Positions 1 to 26,454 of a DNA stretch of 64,000 nucleotides are shown here, piece by piece. Source of the DNA: Cristatella mucedo. Taxonomy: Eukaryota; Bryozoa; Phylactolaemata; Cristatellidae. A model generated the notes under the pieces. The model was not told where the DNA came from, ran no database searches, and worked only from the letters and a program-made list of their open reading frames with translations. Position 1 is the first letter of the stretch. Every line of letters starts with the position of its first letter. Both the position numbers and the translations under genes were made by a program. The stretch covers positions 124,001 through 188,000 of the forward strand of contig WPIO01000030.1 in assembly GCA_009760855.2 (NCBI GenBank). Direction: 5' to 3'.

Positions 1-1750
1 CCTGAGGGGGAGAACAGGCTGAAACTGATGCAGCAGTTCAGCTAGGTACGAAGGAGCCAAGCCAGGCCTTGTGTGTCAGCGTAAGAACTTTGCTCTGTAT
101 TCTTTGCTCAACCGGCAACCATCCTAGCTCCTTCAGCAAACGAGACACGTGTTCAAACCGCTGGGGCTTGAAGACCAGCCTTGCAGCCATATTCATTGTC
201 CGCTGTAGTGGCATAATAGCTTTCTTTGGCAGCCCAGCCAAAAGGGAATTACAATAATCAAGCCGAGACAGAACTAGAGAGCTAGTTAAATTTTTTACAA
301 GCCACTGTGGGAGACAGCTCCTAATCTTGGACAGGGATTGGATGTGATGGCCAGCTGTAGAGGCAGTCTTCTGAATGAAGCTTTTGAAATTGAGGCAGCT
401 ATCGAACACGACACCTAAATTTCGAGCACGTGGTGATGACCGCACAATAGCATCACCTATTAGAATGGCAAAACCTTTTAATCCACCCACACGCTTAGGG
501 TATCCTATGAGAAGCAGTTCGGTTTTATCATCATTTAATTTCAGGAAGTTTTCCGACACCCAGGATCGAATATCGGCAAGGCAAGCATTCAGTTACTCGG
601 TTGCCGCAGCAGATTCCGACGGTTTGAATGACAAATGCAGCTGAGTATCGTCAGCATAGAAGTGATATCCTATTCCATGTGCCTTAATCACTTTTCCGAG
701 AGGTTTTGTATAAATGGAGAACAGCAAGGGACCAAGTACAGACCTTTGAGAGACTCCACAGGTGACCCTTCTCGTGTCTGAGACCTGACCTTAACACGAC
801 ACGGATTGAACACGATCAGACAAGTATGATTTAAACCACGCCATTGCTTCGTCTGCCAGACCGATCGTTGTTCTCAATCATTCAAGCAGAACTTCGTGAT
901 CAATGGTGTCGAAGGCAGCAGACTGATCTAGTAGAGCTAGGGCAGTGACATTCCCGTCGTCGTTGCCACGTAGAATGTCATTGTTAACACGGAGGAGAGC
1001 AGTTTCAGTAGAGTACTGCCTCTTGAACCCCGATCGTAATGTTTCTGACATTCCATTTTTTTCAATTTGTTCAACCAGCTGCTTAGCAACAATTTTTTCA
1101 AGAATCTTTGATAAGAACGGAAGAAGGGAAACTGGACGATAGTTTGCTAGGACCCCTGTGTCTAATCCAGGCTTTTTAAGAATAGGTCTAACGTTTGCCG
1201 ATTTGAAGGACTTGGGGACGACCCCTCTTTCCAAAGAAGCATTAAAAATCTTGGTTATGGCAGGGCTAAGTTGGTCTGCTAGTGAAGACCACAGAGATGA
1301 AGGTATGGGGTCTTCAGGAGAGGAGCTCTTTTTGCTAGACCTTATTAAGGCAGCCACATCGCTTGCAGAAACGTCGGAGAACCTTTTAAGGAAGGTCACA
1401 GGTTGAGGAATGGCGATTGCTTTGGTCGGAGGGGGCTTAATGGAGGCACGAATGTGCGCAATTTTTTCAGCAAAGAAGGCTGAAAACTTTTCGGCTGAGC
1501 CCTTAATATCTGGGGAGTCAGACCTCACAGCATCGGCCAGTAAATGGTTTACTGTCTTATAAATCTGTTTAGTGTCCGACCAGCAGGAATTCAGCTTTCT
1601 AATGAAAAAAGAAGCCCTGGTTTTTTTAAGCTTTCGGGTGTAAACTCGAAAGAAGTCTTTAAAATTGACTAGATCTGCCTCAGACCCCGTTTTTTTGGGC
1701 CTCAGTGTCCCGCGATGTAGCTGTTGAGCCCTCCCTTCTGATGGCAATCT
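1..1750 (-). mobile_element. CR1/L2-like LINE reverse transcriptase, decayed and cut by the window edge
   Basis: The minus strand reads through a linker and RT domain. ANYRPVSLLPFLSKILEK lies near 1090-1170, STETALLRVNNDIL near 970-1020, LLDQSAAFDTIDHEVLLE near 880-945, SVLGPLLFSIYT near 710-740, YADDTQ at about 641-658, NFLKLNDDKTELLL near 520-550, and a C-terminal DYCNSLLAGLPKKAI near 225-260. In-frame stops sit at 878-880 (TGA), 791-793 (TAA) and 593-595 (TAA), and the frame shifts near 45-70, so it is dead. The 3' end lies left of the window. Insertion is antisense to MCRS1, in the intron before exon a. The CR1/L2 assignment rests on motif style only. Confidence 0.9.
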
Positions 1751-1913
1751 TGCAGTTTGTTCTTAGTGGAGTAACATCTTTGTTGTTTTTACATTTGCGA
1801 TATTTTTATACTAGATTGTGTGCCAGCTGCTGTGGGCACTCAAAATATATGTGCGCTGTCCTGACATGTTTTGCAACTCGGATTTGATATCATGCCGTGG
1901 AAACGTTTTCCAG

Positions 1914-15826
<13,913 letters not shown>

Positions 15827-17399
15827 AAATGTCGCGTGACATTTATGCTTGCTTTCACATTGACTCATCAATCAGCACAAGGCTTACCAACCGATACGTG
15901 CATGTCTGTGGCTCTAATGCCGGCGCGCATCAACCGGGTTCGGGATGCAGCCTGCCGTTCTTTGCAGCTAAGTATGTAAACTCTGCTTGTTAATGTGCAA
16001 ACCCGGCTGGTTGATGTTGAAACATCAAAGATACGTTGGCTTGTCAGTAACTTCAAGTCGTGTTGCCTCAGCAATTGGCCTCAGTGATTCGCTCCAATCT
16101 TAATTGCTTAGACTGCTGCCGTGGTTGAGTGAGGACTTATAGCCGAGCTGGTCAAACCAAGCACCGTAGGTGGTGCTTCTTCCCAAATTTACAGCTGATC
16201 GTCCTTTCGGTCCAGTCCTTTCAGTCCAGTTCTTTTCCCAGTCCTTATGTGTTGCTTACTGTGACAGCGACGGACGAGTGTTCCATACCTTGGCTGCTGC
16301 GATTGTCCCGGCATCCGATTCCCGAGCTGCTGCCGCCGCTGTGCCCAACGTTGCTGCAAAGTGAGGCTGCGCTGCTCTTTGTCATCGTAGGGACATCGCA
16401 TTGCCCCCTATTGCAATCTGTTGCTTGGCGTCCTGCGACCTTTAGTAGAGTGACGGCCATCTCTCTGGAATGTAGTACAGGTCATGCCGTGTGCTGGTGA
16501 TTTGCTGATCTGTCCTCTGCGGCCTTCACATTCGTGGCCCCGTGGAGCCAGCACTTATCTGGCAGTTTTGTAAACGCATCGAACGAGCAGTGCTAAGTGT
16601 ACCGAAGAAACGGCAATTTAAAGCAAGGAGTTCATCATCTCAGACACAGTTTGCCAGAATAGAGCTGTAGCAGCACTTGAACCCAAGCCCATCCACAAGC
16701 ATAGCGCTTAAATTGAGATGAAGTCCTGACGGCATACTGGTGAAGCTCTTGGCGAGTCATAGAAGACGCTATGACACACAGTTATGGTGAAAGCAAAGAG
16801 CACGGTAATCTTGACCTTAATCATTAGTCCACATGCTTAACGTTGAGTTGTGTATTCCACGGCCAAGAGTGCCTTATGTGTCCACAAGGAGGTATGATTG
16901 ACGAGTGCCGAATCGTCATTTCGGGTGGCATTTTGTAGGTTCTAAGGCGTTGGCTATGGTATAGCGAGCACCTAATAATTATAACTGGTTGCACGTTAAT
17001 AATCTCTTGCAACTGTTTTAACGTGACTGATTTAGCATTTTAGTTTTTACCATTTCCAAGTTTTTCAGTAAAATGACGCCAACAATGTAGAATGATTCAA
17101 CTCCATTGAAAGAAAACGTCGGTACACAGAAAGCAAAGGAGTTCTTTAGACCTATCGATGATGGGTAAGAGTCTCGGGAAAAGCAGACCGGTGGTAAAGT
17201 AACACGATTTAGCCAAAAACTATGTCAGTAGGCATGCAGGTTATAATTATCTCTAGGCGGAACTGTGTTAGGGTGCCGAAGTAGGTCTAGTCAATTTTGC
17301 AACGAGTTAAGTAGAGAGCAGCTTATTTAACAGCCTTATTTCTCTGGCGGTAAAAGAGTCCAAGTGACTTTCATCCCAGCTCCAGGGAGAATAAAGATT

Positions 17400-17470
17400 C
17401 ACGTACTTGCTACATGAATCGAACCTGAGACGTGAAGGGCTAGCACCTTACCCGTCTGCACGACGCAGCC
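17400..17470 (-). mobile_element. tRNA-like SINE head relic
   Basis: On the minus strand a ggtaaggtgctagccc-like A-box side is followed by caggttcgattca, a canonical B box, over about 65 bp. No body is recognised. Confidence 0.4.
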
Positions 17471-17689
17471 AAATAATTGCGTGTTCAAAGCATTTTCCTT
17501 AAACTGATGGGTTGTTTGCCATCTGCATGGGGACTGAACATTACAAATTTCGACCGAGGAAGGAAAAACCCCACAACTTAGTAATATGTACCGGTGCCAC
17601 TTGAGCTATCGAAACTACTGCATTACGGCCGCTCTACACAGGGCTAAAACCTTGGGCTTTAATGTTAACTTTGGATGATGTTATGGTGG

Positions 17690-17835
17690 CAGCTGGGAAG
17701 CCGATCTGCATTCATTACTTTTGCTCGAGTCTGCGGTGCAGCAGCTTATCATTCGGCGCTCGACCGACAAGCGAAAGTGGTCCGTTGTAGGTTCGACGCC
17801 CCACCCGAAGGGCTGATTGTAAGCATGGCTTCTAG
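17690..17835 (+). mobile_element. tRNA-like SINE relic
   Basis: It has an attcggcgctcgacc segment and then taggttcgacgcc (B box) at about 17787-17799. The downstream part shares aagactgctgc/gagactgctgc and neighbouring text with 15205-15345. Confidence 0.4.
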
Positions 17836-18959
17836 AGACTGCTGCAACTGATGCTCCAGGAATCATACTTCCAATCTGGATAGTGAAGTACTTGCATGCA
17901 ATAGCTGGGCTAAGGCAGAGGTTAGCAAATAACCGCTACTAAGAAGCCTGTCAAACAGAATTGCCTTTATAACCGAAAAATCTACCAACGCCTGGCCTGA
18001 GCTGCCTTGTTTACTACATGCTTCCAGGCTGCACGTTGTTACCGCGAAACGGCAGGAGCAGTTTAAATATGCATATCCGTCTTAGGACAAGAGGGCCTAT
18101 TGAGTTGGATCTGCTACTGAATAACAGTTTGCCGAATGAACATAATAGGGGTCATCGATCAATGAGTAGAGGCCCTTGGTAAATAAGGTTTGCTTTTGTT
18201 TTATCGTCGCTCAAGTATCCGAACCGCTGGTGGCATTCTTGCCGACGTTTACCAACTTGCTATATTGGAGTGACCCAAATTCATTATCTCTAGTTGGAAT
18301 GTATGTAGACCTGCACGTGCTAGGTGTTGGTAGATATTGACACGCTATTAGCAAAGCTGTCAGTTAATAGCACGTCAGCCCAGACCGAGCAGACGTTCTT
18401 CGAACAGGCCCTAAAAAAGAAATACATTCTACGGAACTTGAAAGACTTAGCGATCCATAGTAGCACCGCTTTGTATGCACCCCATCCGTATGTATTTAGC
18501 TCTGCCTGTAACTCCACAAAGCAACGAGACTATGGGAAGTGTTATGTTGGGTAGTTTTTCATAGCGAACTCAAAGCCTAAGCTGCATTCGTTACGCATAC
18601 CATCAGTAGCTACCATCTCCGCGGATGTTCAGAAATTTCAAAATATGGCAAAATATGGCTGTCATTTGTAAACGTGCTGGACCATCTCTAACGCATGCGT
18701 ACATAACTTCTCCAGTCTAGCTTACCAAATGCATCTAACCATGAATTGGTCAAAGTGCTGTTAAAGCAACCGTTCATTCAATCGGGGTGCAATAGCCTTG
18801 TGAACATGTTCTTGCTAAAGTGAAACTGTGACAAAAAGCTAGTGCATATACCAAAGCGCCTCCTCTCATTCCCTGTGTATGATGTTCGAAGTGAATACAG
18901 TTAGGAGCAACTGATTCAGCAGCGTCATTTGTAAAGTAGTCGAAGAGCGGCGGTGGCTT

Positions 18960-19060
18960 TCACGCCCGTGTAGCTAGCAAAAAAGAATGGCTTGTTGTAG
19001 GGACTCGAACCCACTAAGGCCATCCAACGCTTGTCCAAGGTGCCAACAGACTCAGCTTGT
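18960..19060 (-). mobile_element. tRNA-like SINE head relic
   Basis: On the minus strand it reads ttggcaccttggacaagcg, then tggatgg, then gtgggttcgagtccc (B box). The head resembles SINE family B but the body is lost. Confidence 0.45.
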
Positions 19061-19514
19061 GCTAAATATTCGCGATGTAGGACGTATGTTTTAGCAACCG
19101 GGCAGAGGCTCGTCAAGAGAGTATATTCCTGGTATCCGTAATGCACTGGGCACCTTCTTTTGGACAGGGTCTCAATACAAGAGAGACGTTATATTGACCG
19201 CATCTCTACTCAACCTAAAGCCAGAGAGTCGATCTGAAAGACTGGCATGAAGTTTCAATATGCAGTTTATGCTGTTTCGCTATGGTGTCTCCTTGCGGCA
19301 AGGCAGGCATATGAGCTGTCTGCTGGCTGGAAAATGTAGCCAGGACCACGGACAAACTGCCTACGACATTATCGCGGTCTACTACCGGCGCATTTTGTTT
19401 TTGATGCAAAAACCTATTTCGCTCAACTTTCCAGCATAACGTCTAACGCCAGCTTTCAAGCACGAGTGTGAATTTTGAAATCTAGTGAGGCTGCACCATT
19501 ACATATGCCGAGCT

Positions 19515-19655
19515 GATTTGGCCCAGTGGTTAACGTTCTCGCCCCGACCAAGTTCGTGGGCTTGAGCCCCGGGGCATATGCGAAGCGCCTGAATAAGTTC
19601 TCTAAAAAGTTCTCTTAAGGCGTTATACAAGTGAATTATATTATATGACATCGAC
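19515..19655 (+). mobile_element. tRNA-derived SINE family A, copy 1, with LINE-like 3' tail
   Basis: It shows tggcccagtggttaacg (A box) and gttcgtgggcttgagcc (B-box region), followed by a body with ggcatatgcgaagcgcctgaa, gttctcttaa and then ggcgttatacaagtg plus an AT-rich tail. The last motif is the same as the 3' end of the LINE at 38810-38850 and the SINE copy at 37484-37640. Confidence 0.78.
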
Positions 19656-19659
19656 CTGC

Positions 19660-20100
19660 AGATTTGAATCATCCAACACGGCCGTGTACGCTCGGAGCAC
19701 GTATGGTCTCACGCTTGGTCTCCGTACGAGATTAGAGTTACAGAAGTTCCAGCTTGACTTTAAGAGATTGGAACTTCAAAACTAAAAGTTTCAGCCACAC
19801 GCGCGAGCTGAATGCATCATAGTTTGAACTATGTAAGAGTACAGCAAGAACTATACAGCGAGCTATTCAATGAGCTACACGTGACGTATGGACGTCATTT
19901 TTTAGCTCTGCGTTGATCGTCGTCTCCATTGCTCTACCTCAGACCACACCAGTGGCTCGGCCGAAGCTAATAATAATAGTAATGAAACATTTTATAGCAC
20001 CCTGCCGGGCCTAGATCGATTTCCATGCCAAATCCGGCACACCCTTTCTTTCGCCGCCGTCGGTTTGCCAGCCTGATCTGTGGGCTATGAGATCGCCCAG
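19660..20100. other. Intergenic, nothing recognised
   Basis: No ORF with a recognisable domain, no repeat pattern and no strong CpG enrichment. Confidence 0.4.
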
Positions 20101-20900
20101 CAGGCGATCCTAGGCCGCTCTATGAACCTCCGAAACAACACAGCCCTCGGTAGGCGCGGAACTTATTCGAAGCACATCTCTACACATCAAACGTACTAGG
20201 CAGACACGCCTCGAAAGCCAAGCCCGCAGGGAGCAGCTCGGTAGGGAGGTACCGGATGTGCGTGCTCGCACAGAGCTGACCGCTCGAGCGCTGCTCATCA
20301 CTCGATCGCTGAGCGCGGTCACGTCGGCAGCCGCGGTGGGCGTGGCTTCGTCATCTGAACCCCGTGCAAACGGGCCGAAGGTAGGTACCTGTACCTCTGA
20401 CAGCCGGACCGTAGTGAGCTGCACGCCTGGGATCCGACGCTTTCACAGGTCAGCAACCGGAGTGAGATATACAAAGCCGCCGGAGCGAAACGTGCCCGTC
20501 CCTCGTCTCGGTTCCCTTCTCCTAATCCAACCCTCCCTCCCGCGACGCTGAGAGAACCGGCCTACAGTCGGACTGGTGGCGGCTGAACGCGAAGACGACA
20601 ACTCAAATCGTACAACGCCGGCTCGTTTAGCAGGCGTCGGCGCTCGAGTCTTGGACGGACGCCAACCAAGTGACCGAGTGCCCGTCGATTGTGGCTTGGA
20701 CCTCTTGATTCGATGTTCTGCGGACAATGGTGGGAGCGCCTGCAGTGGGGCAAGAGCCGGCGACTGAGGCGCAATCCGCAACCGGAGGACGGTGGAAGAC
20801 AGTTCGTGGTAACACGAGAGATTCGCCTGTTGCTCCTTGGTCTTACCGCGTTCGAGGTCTGGCTCGTCAGTTTCACAATCAGGGGAAAGAGGAGATCTTG
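20100..20900. promoter_or_regulatory. CpG-rich island, no recognised gene
   Basis: Dense CG dinucleotides occur between AT-rich flanks, with open frames on both strands (minus 20110-20424 and 20443-20964; plus 20258-20551). None shows a domain. A promoter or first exon is possible but not shown. Confidence 0.4.
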
Positions 20901-20925
20901 AAAGGAGAGAAAAAATGAGCGAACT

Positions 20926-20952
20926 AATATATATATATATATATATATATAT
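20926..20952. repeat. (TA)n microsatellite
   Basis: A run of about 13 TA dinucleotides. Confidence 0.9.
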
Positions 20953-21105
20953 GCTAGAACTCACTGCATCTGGATTCGCTTCGCAGAGTCAAAGTAGAAC
21001 ATAAATTTACGCTTCTTTTACATGTCACTCCCGGAAAGTACTGGTTGCCATTTTGCTTCGCGACGGAAAGACGGACTTCATGAATTCAATTAATAGGGAT
21101 ACATA

Positions 21106-21300
21106 CAGTCAGCCCGACTTACGATGGTTCAACGTATGAAAATTCGGAGAACGAACTCGGCAACGGTCACGAAAATAAATCGAAAATCAAAATCTATCAA
21201 AAAGAACTTTCTAAATCCGCGCTCGAACGGTAGATTTGACAAATCCTCCAACAGTAGGCAGGAAGCGATGTCTCACAGCTATGCATAGTGGATACTGAGG
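21106..21300 (+). mobile_element. TA-flanked MITE family M, truncated copy
   Basis: It begins after TA with cagtcagcccgacttacga, then tggttcaacgtatgaaaattcg and gaactcggc. It matches the left half of the complete element at 59801-60054. The right terminus is not found, so this copy is truncated or diverged. Confidence 0.55.
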
Positions 21301-21428
21301 GCTCTCTCTTGCTTGCGTGACTTGCTAGAGGTAAGACATGTTCAGAGCGATCTCTCGCGTTTCCATGTTTTGTGTTGTGACTTTACTGTTCGCCACTTTA
21401 TTACTTTATTTAAAAAGTAGCACCTGTC

Positions 21429-21431
<3 letters not shown>

Positions 21432-21465
<34 letters not shown>

Positions 21466-21790
21466 TACTGTATGCGTGTAGTTATATACACTTACCCAGG
21501 GACGGTAAAGAGCGACGTGAGAGAGAGAGAGACGTCTGCAGGTGCGCGTATAAGTGTGTGTGTGCGTGCGTGTGTGTGTGTGTGTGTGTGCGTGTGTGCG
21601 TGTGTGTGTGTCGGTGTGTCGGTGTGTGTGTGTGTGTACGCGCGCGCTCGCAGGTGTACGTGGTGTGTGCGTTTTTTTGCAGATGTGTATGCGAGTATGT
21701 GCGCGCGTATGTACGTGTGTGCGTGTGTGTGTGTGTGTGTATGTGTGTGTGTTGGCGTGTGGTGTGTGCGTGTGCTCGTGCATGCGTACG
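21432..21790. repeat. (TA)n and (GT)n-rich microsatellite cluster
   Basis: (TA)n at about 21432-21460 is followed by short (AC)n, then about 230 bp of GT with gcgt and cgt interruptions (21552-21785). Long Val/Cys and His/Thr frames over it are artefacts. Confidence 0.95.
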
Positions 21791-21834
21791 TATTAGTGTG
21801 GGTGTGCCTTAGAGAGAATCTGCAGAAGCACCGG

Positions 21835-23130
21835 ATGCTTTTACGCGTGCCACGGCTCGATGCCGGCGTCACGGCGCGACGCCGCCCGAACCTGCCGCTC
21901 GCCTCGGCACCGCGCCGCCGCGGTTTACAATGCTTTTACAGCCGAGCAGCGGACGATTCCCTCGTGCGAAGGAGGAGGGCTGCGGAACGCAGCCTCGCGC
22001 TTGCGTACGATTGATCGCCATTCCTAAAGCGCCTAAGCGGCGCAGTTCGCCGCACCGAGTAAGGTCGGAATGCAGTTACAGCGAGCCAGGGGTCGCCCTC
22101 CGAGCTCGCAGACGCCTGCGCACCCTCGCTCCGCGGGGTTGCGGCGCCCGTTGGGCGGCAAGCTCGAGCCGAGAGTCGGCCTAGCTCTGGCGGCCGACGC
22201 CTTTGAAACGGCTTCGGCCGTCTGGCCGCGGCGAGAGTAACATTTCCAGAGCCATTCGCGGTGCGCGAGCGCTGCGTCTATTCATAGCTCGGTACTCCGT
22301 TTAGCCTTTGCTGCCACCTCGGCTCGAAGCCGCCGCCGGAGATTCTCGACCCCGCTGCGCTCCGACCCGCCTTGCCTCGCCCTGCCTGGCTTCGTCCCCC
22401 GAGCGTTCAGCCAGCGCCCTCCAAGTTGGCAAGCGATAGCTAACGCGACAGGCGCGAGTGTGCAAGCGATGTAGATTCTCTTAAAGCGTCTGCAACCATA
22501 CGGCGCGCCAGACTCGACTAGCAGTGGCGCTCTTTCGCGTCGTTGCATTTTTAGTTTGCCGTCGGCTTCGTAGCCTGGGCGCAGCTAGCATCGAGACAAA
22601 TAGGAGGAAGCTTAGCCTCGACTTGGCCAGAGATTGCGGCCAAACGCCGCCGCTGGGTCCGCTCCAAGGTTTTGGCCGCGCAGGGCTAGAAACCGGAGTG
22701 GCGCGCGAGCTTCCGGTCGGCTCTCGAGAGCGCAAGCAGCCCCGCATAACGGTTTCGTTCCGCGAGCTCAAGTCTGCCCTCTGGGCGCCGACATCTAGGG
22801 CTGCTGCTCCCACGGCGCTGAAGCGGGCGGAAGCCTCCAGCCGCTCTGAGGACGAGCGAAGCCGACTCCAAAACGCGCCTTTCTCTTCACAGGTCCTTAA
22901 TAAATAGAATTCTAGCCGGCGAGCTTTCGTCGTCGTCTCATTGATTAAGAGTGTGAATTAAAGCGTGCGTTCTAAATTGCTGTCGTGGAGGTGTAGCTTG
23001 CGGAGCAAGTGGTGCGCAGAGAGCCCGAGCCAATCGCGGGCACGCGCTTGAAGGGAGGCTAGCGTCCGATCGGGACGCATCGCGAACGCTCAGTCAGCGA
23101 TGCCGACCGCTTAGCGAAGTAACTCGCGTA
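21835..23130. promoter_or_regulatory. CpG-rich island of about 1.3 kb, no recognised gene
   Basis: The stretch is very CG-rich with frequent cgc/gcg triplets on both strands and short open frames in all six frames. No domain is recognised and no clear splice-compatible ORF wins. Confidence 0.45.
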
Positions 23131-23324
23131 TGCGACGCTGAATTACGCAGGCAGTGATTCTTTTGAATGTGGTAGTTGGCGACCGTTAATCGCTAGCTTT
23201 TCGCATTCTTCATGCAGCGCTGGTCAGCAGCAGGCTGTGCAAAAACAGCCTCAGTTTCGCTCGCGTGCTAGCGGTGGCGAAAGTCACCCGACCTGTCGAA
23301 ATAGTCACTAAGCTTCGCGAATAT

Positions 23325-23341
23325 ATATAATATATAGAACT

Positions 23342-23402
<61 letters not shown>
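23325..23402. repeat. (CA)n-(TA)n compound microsatellite
   Basis: An AT-rich lead is followed by (CA) at about 23341-23360 and (TA) at about 23359-23400. Confidence 0.95.
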
Positions 23403-23403
<1 letters not shown>

Positions 23404-23584
23404 TGTACATAAATTTAAGTAGCGGCGTCGCATAATCCTGCTTCATCGAAATACACGCGTCACCAAGCGCGTTGCGGGTCGGCGTTTTTCTGGCGCGCTC
23501 CAGCCCGATCCTTACACCGCCGCCTGCTATTAACCCAGGCAGCCTCTGCAGCTCCGTAGCTCTTTGTTGCAGCTAGCTTCAGGT

Positions 23585-23585
23585 A

Positions 23586-23666
<81 letters not shown>

Positions 23667-23695
23667 CGCGCACGTGCGTGTGTGTGTGTATGTGG
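23585..23695. repeat. (TA)n-(TG)n-(CG)n compound microsatellite
   Basis: TA, then TG, then CG, then TG runs in succession. The CG run is a possible Z-DNA former. Confidence 0.95.
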
Positions 23696-24419
23696 GCGTG
23701 AAAGTAGCGGCGTCTCATAATTTTTTTCCCTACGGCTGCCCTAAACTGCTCCGTTCTTAGTAGCGCATACAAAGGCGATTTAAATTTGTTCTTCTCCGCC
23801 TGCCGCACGACCTCATCGCGCGACCAATCGCTTCCTGCGATCGGGGGCCAACGGACAGCTTTCGCCGAGGACGACCGCTACGGAATTAATGGTGGCCGCC
23901 TTCTGCCACCGCAAATGTATGTTTTTTGGTCGGTGCAGATATTCCGCATGCTTATTCGTGTGAGTGCACGAATTTGTTAAATTATTTACTGTAAGCTTGT
24001 CTAGAGATACAAGGAAATCCACGTCGAAACTGATGGCAACTAAACGCTGCCCATAGTGCGAATCTAGAGGCTTGGCAAGGCGTGGCAGCGCCATGCTGTT
24101 CCCATGGCAGGGTACGCATTCTGCCCAAAGCACCGCCGCCGGTGGATTACTGTTTTGCATATCTAATTGGAGTGGTGCCTTCACTTGCGAGTTTAATTCA
24201 ACCCGCGGAGGAGCCTCTAACTCAAATTACTCGTATGCCAAATAAATTTCCCCATTAAAAAGAATTGAAATGCCATAATTCCGTTCGGGACTCCAAAAGA
24301 GCCTTGATTTTGTGTCATTTGCTCTTAAAATTAAAAGAAATGTACTTATAATGATTACTATATGAAACATGATACAATATAATTTGCTGTAATAAATTGG
24401 CTTTATTAGGCATAATGTA

Positions 24420-25617
24420 CAGTATTTACCTTGGAGTTCAGATGACTTTAAGATGCTGACGGGGTTGGAGGAGAAAGGCTGAAATAAATGGCTGAATCGT
24501 ATTCGCTGATTTTTGCACTTTTCGCTACGCTTTCCTCACTTTAATCTGCAGGGGTTTTCGATGGAAATCTGACCAGTGAGGTCTGTTTCATCCTCCCTTT
24601 CATAATATTTCTGAAATGAGTTAGGTAAGCGTGATTAAATAGCTCCGTCGCACTCTCAGTTGCAACTTTTTCTGGGTGTTTCTTTTGAATTAAGTCTGAA
24701 AGCTTCTTCCACATTCCCAACGTTTCCCTGGTACTGTCTCGTCACAGTTGAAGGGTACTGTCTCGTCACAGTTGAAGTCTTTCTGGAGGATGTATCCTTC
24801 TGCTGCCTTCTAATTCCAGCAAAAGTTTCGCGGTAATCCTCAGCGGCATCCTTCATATCCGCGCTCGCTCGCTGCCTCACCGTGCCTGAAAAAAGGAGTG
24901 AATGCCGGTCCTCTTTTTAAATTCTCGATCCAGACTCGACTGGTTTTAAAGGGTTTGTCCAGTGCCTCGTCCTTGGAAGTGCCTGCGGTCTGCGGCAGCC
25001 AATCAGCGTAAATAGCGGGCCTTCTCGCAGATTATAGCCTCCGTAAGAGTATCTCATACGAGCTGCTTTTCCGCAAGCTACACCATCAGCAGCTTCTCCA
25101 TATTTTCATGGTTATATGTCCACTGTTTAAAAAATTGTATATCTACTCCTGCTGCTTCAGTGCACGGTGCAGATCGTAGGAGCCCTATGGTCGTACTGCT
25201 TCGCCAAGTCAACTGCAAGCACGCCTTAGTCATGTTTTTTGATAATTTCTATTTTATTTCAATGCACACCGTCCGCTTCTTTTCTCAGAACTGTCCTCAG
25301 TACTCACTTTCTTCGGATCCATGGCTAGAAAAACTAAGTTTTTCAAAATAAATGTCAGCAAACATGCGAGCCCAGCACTGATGGTTCAATTGAGAGCTAT
25401 CGCTTAAAGTTAACGAGTGAGACACTGGAGACACGCTGAGAGGATGTTTTTGCGTTCACTGAGGCGTTCGCTGCGCCAACTAGCGGGGTGGTATCTGAAG
25501 CTGAAGGCTCATAACCCGAATTTTAGCTCTCAACTCATAGCAAAAGATCAGCCGAGCGATGGCTTATATCTAAACAAAATTCGTTAGTTGAGACACTCAT
25601 AAGTCAAGGTAACACCG
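24420..25617 (-). mobile_element. pogo/Tigger-type DNA transposon, internally deleted
   Basis: The termini are inverted and flanked by TA. The left reads cagtatttaccttgg (24420 on) and the right, on the minus strand, cggtgttaccttgactta (from 25617). The minus strand carries remnants of a Tigger/CENPB-like transposase: a start at 25322-25320 (MDPKKVSTEDSSEK), an ENMEKLLMV block, FKKRTGIHSFFRHGEAAS and ADMKDAAEDY, the first catalytic Asp motif (NCDET) near 24735-24775, then directly a C-terminal part with TELFNHAYLTHFRNIMKGRM and a stop near 24543. The rest of the DDE catalytic core is missing, and several stops and frameshifts break what remains. Confidence 0.85.
24731..24777. repeat. 24-bp tandem duplication at the Tigger catalytic motif
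   Basis: The 23-base unit gtactgtctcgtcacagttgaag occurs at 24731-24753 and again at 24755-24777. It encodes, on the minus strand, the FNCDET box of the transposase and sits exactly at the internal deletion joint. Confidence 0.9.
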
Positions 25618-25619
25618 TA

Positions 25620-26450
25620 TAGCTTATTCATTCACTTTAAAGTCGTCTCAATTTAATTTCGTAGGCAAAGACTATCGGGCTGACATTTGTAGCGTAAAGA
25701 CATTGCACTGCGATTGTGTTACGAAGCGAATGGCGCCCATCCGTATACAGCGTATACAAAATGATACGATAGAAAGGCAATATTCCTGCTGCAGCACTTA
25801 CAGCACGCGAACCATTCGCAGTCATCCAGTCTGTAAGCGATCATTAAATAGAGTGCTTTTTCTTTATTCAAGGTCTACGATGAAACCTGTGAACTCTTTC
25901 AACTATGTTAGTGACAAAACGTGAGCATACTTGGAAAGAAATAGCATTGCGTCCGGTCTCGGTGTGCCTTATTGAAGGCTTCGACAAGCGTGCGATGTTA
26001 AGGTATGGCGAATTTGACAGCATTACTGAATGAGTCAGGTCAAGGGCGTGCTTTGCGTCGCTAGAAGTGCACGTTCTTGCAGCTGCAGCATAATACCTGC
26101 GCCGCATAGGAATCGGACTTTCAAGAGCTGTCGCGTGTGCTAATGCGTAGTACTTTTCTTTTTTAGCGCCGTCAGCGAGATTGAGCAGCAGCACTGCGAA
26201 ATTGACAAAAAGCTGTAGCTTGATCACGGCAAACTGACTTTACCATCCACCTGAAAAAGTCGCCCCAACAATAGGAGGATTTCGCTGTTCTCGAGAAACT
26301 CCCGGACGCCCCCAAAACGCGGTCAGTGCTCAGGGCGAGGACCTACGCTACGAGAGTGAGGGCTACACTACACCGGGGCTCTAATTATACGGAATTGTGC
26401 GAGAAAAGGCCGTTCATTAATCAACCTTCATTTATCAATTTACTTCAATT
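25620..26450. other. Intergenic, no gene recognised
   Basis: An open frame at 25868-26227 (-) looks secretory at its start but has no ATG (it begins with GTG) and no domain. Nothing else is seen. Confidence 0.4.
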
Positions 26451-26454
26451 TGTT

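Larger units (their letters stand above)
15827..19500. other. MCRS1 3' flank and intergenic stretch
   Basis: Plus-strand T excess continues to about 16.5 kb, consistent with a 3' UTR, and then fades. The first clear AATAAA is at 17390-17395. tRNA-like box B motifs occur at about 17410 (-), 17800 (+) and 18995 (-). An open frame at 18324-18554 (+) has no recognised domain. No other gene is seen. Confidence 0.45.

Noticed and set aside
24656-24880. A minus-strand ORF of 74 codons as an independent small gene
   Set aside because: It is a frame-shifted piece of the Tigger transposase remnant crossing the 24-bp duplication.
25868-26227. A minus-strand frame with a signal-peptide-like start
   Set aside because: The frame begins with GTG, not ATG, has no domain, and its low-information C-terminal half reads like random sequence.
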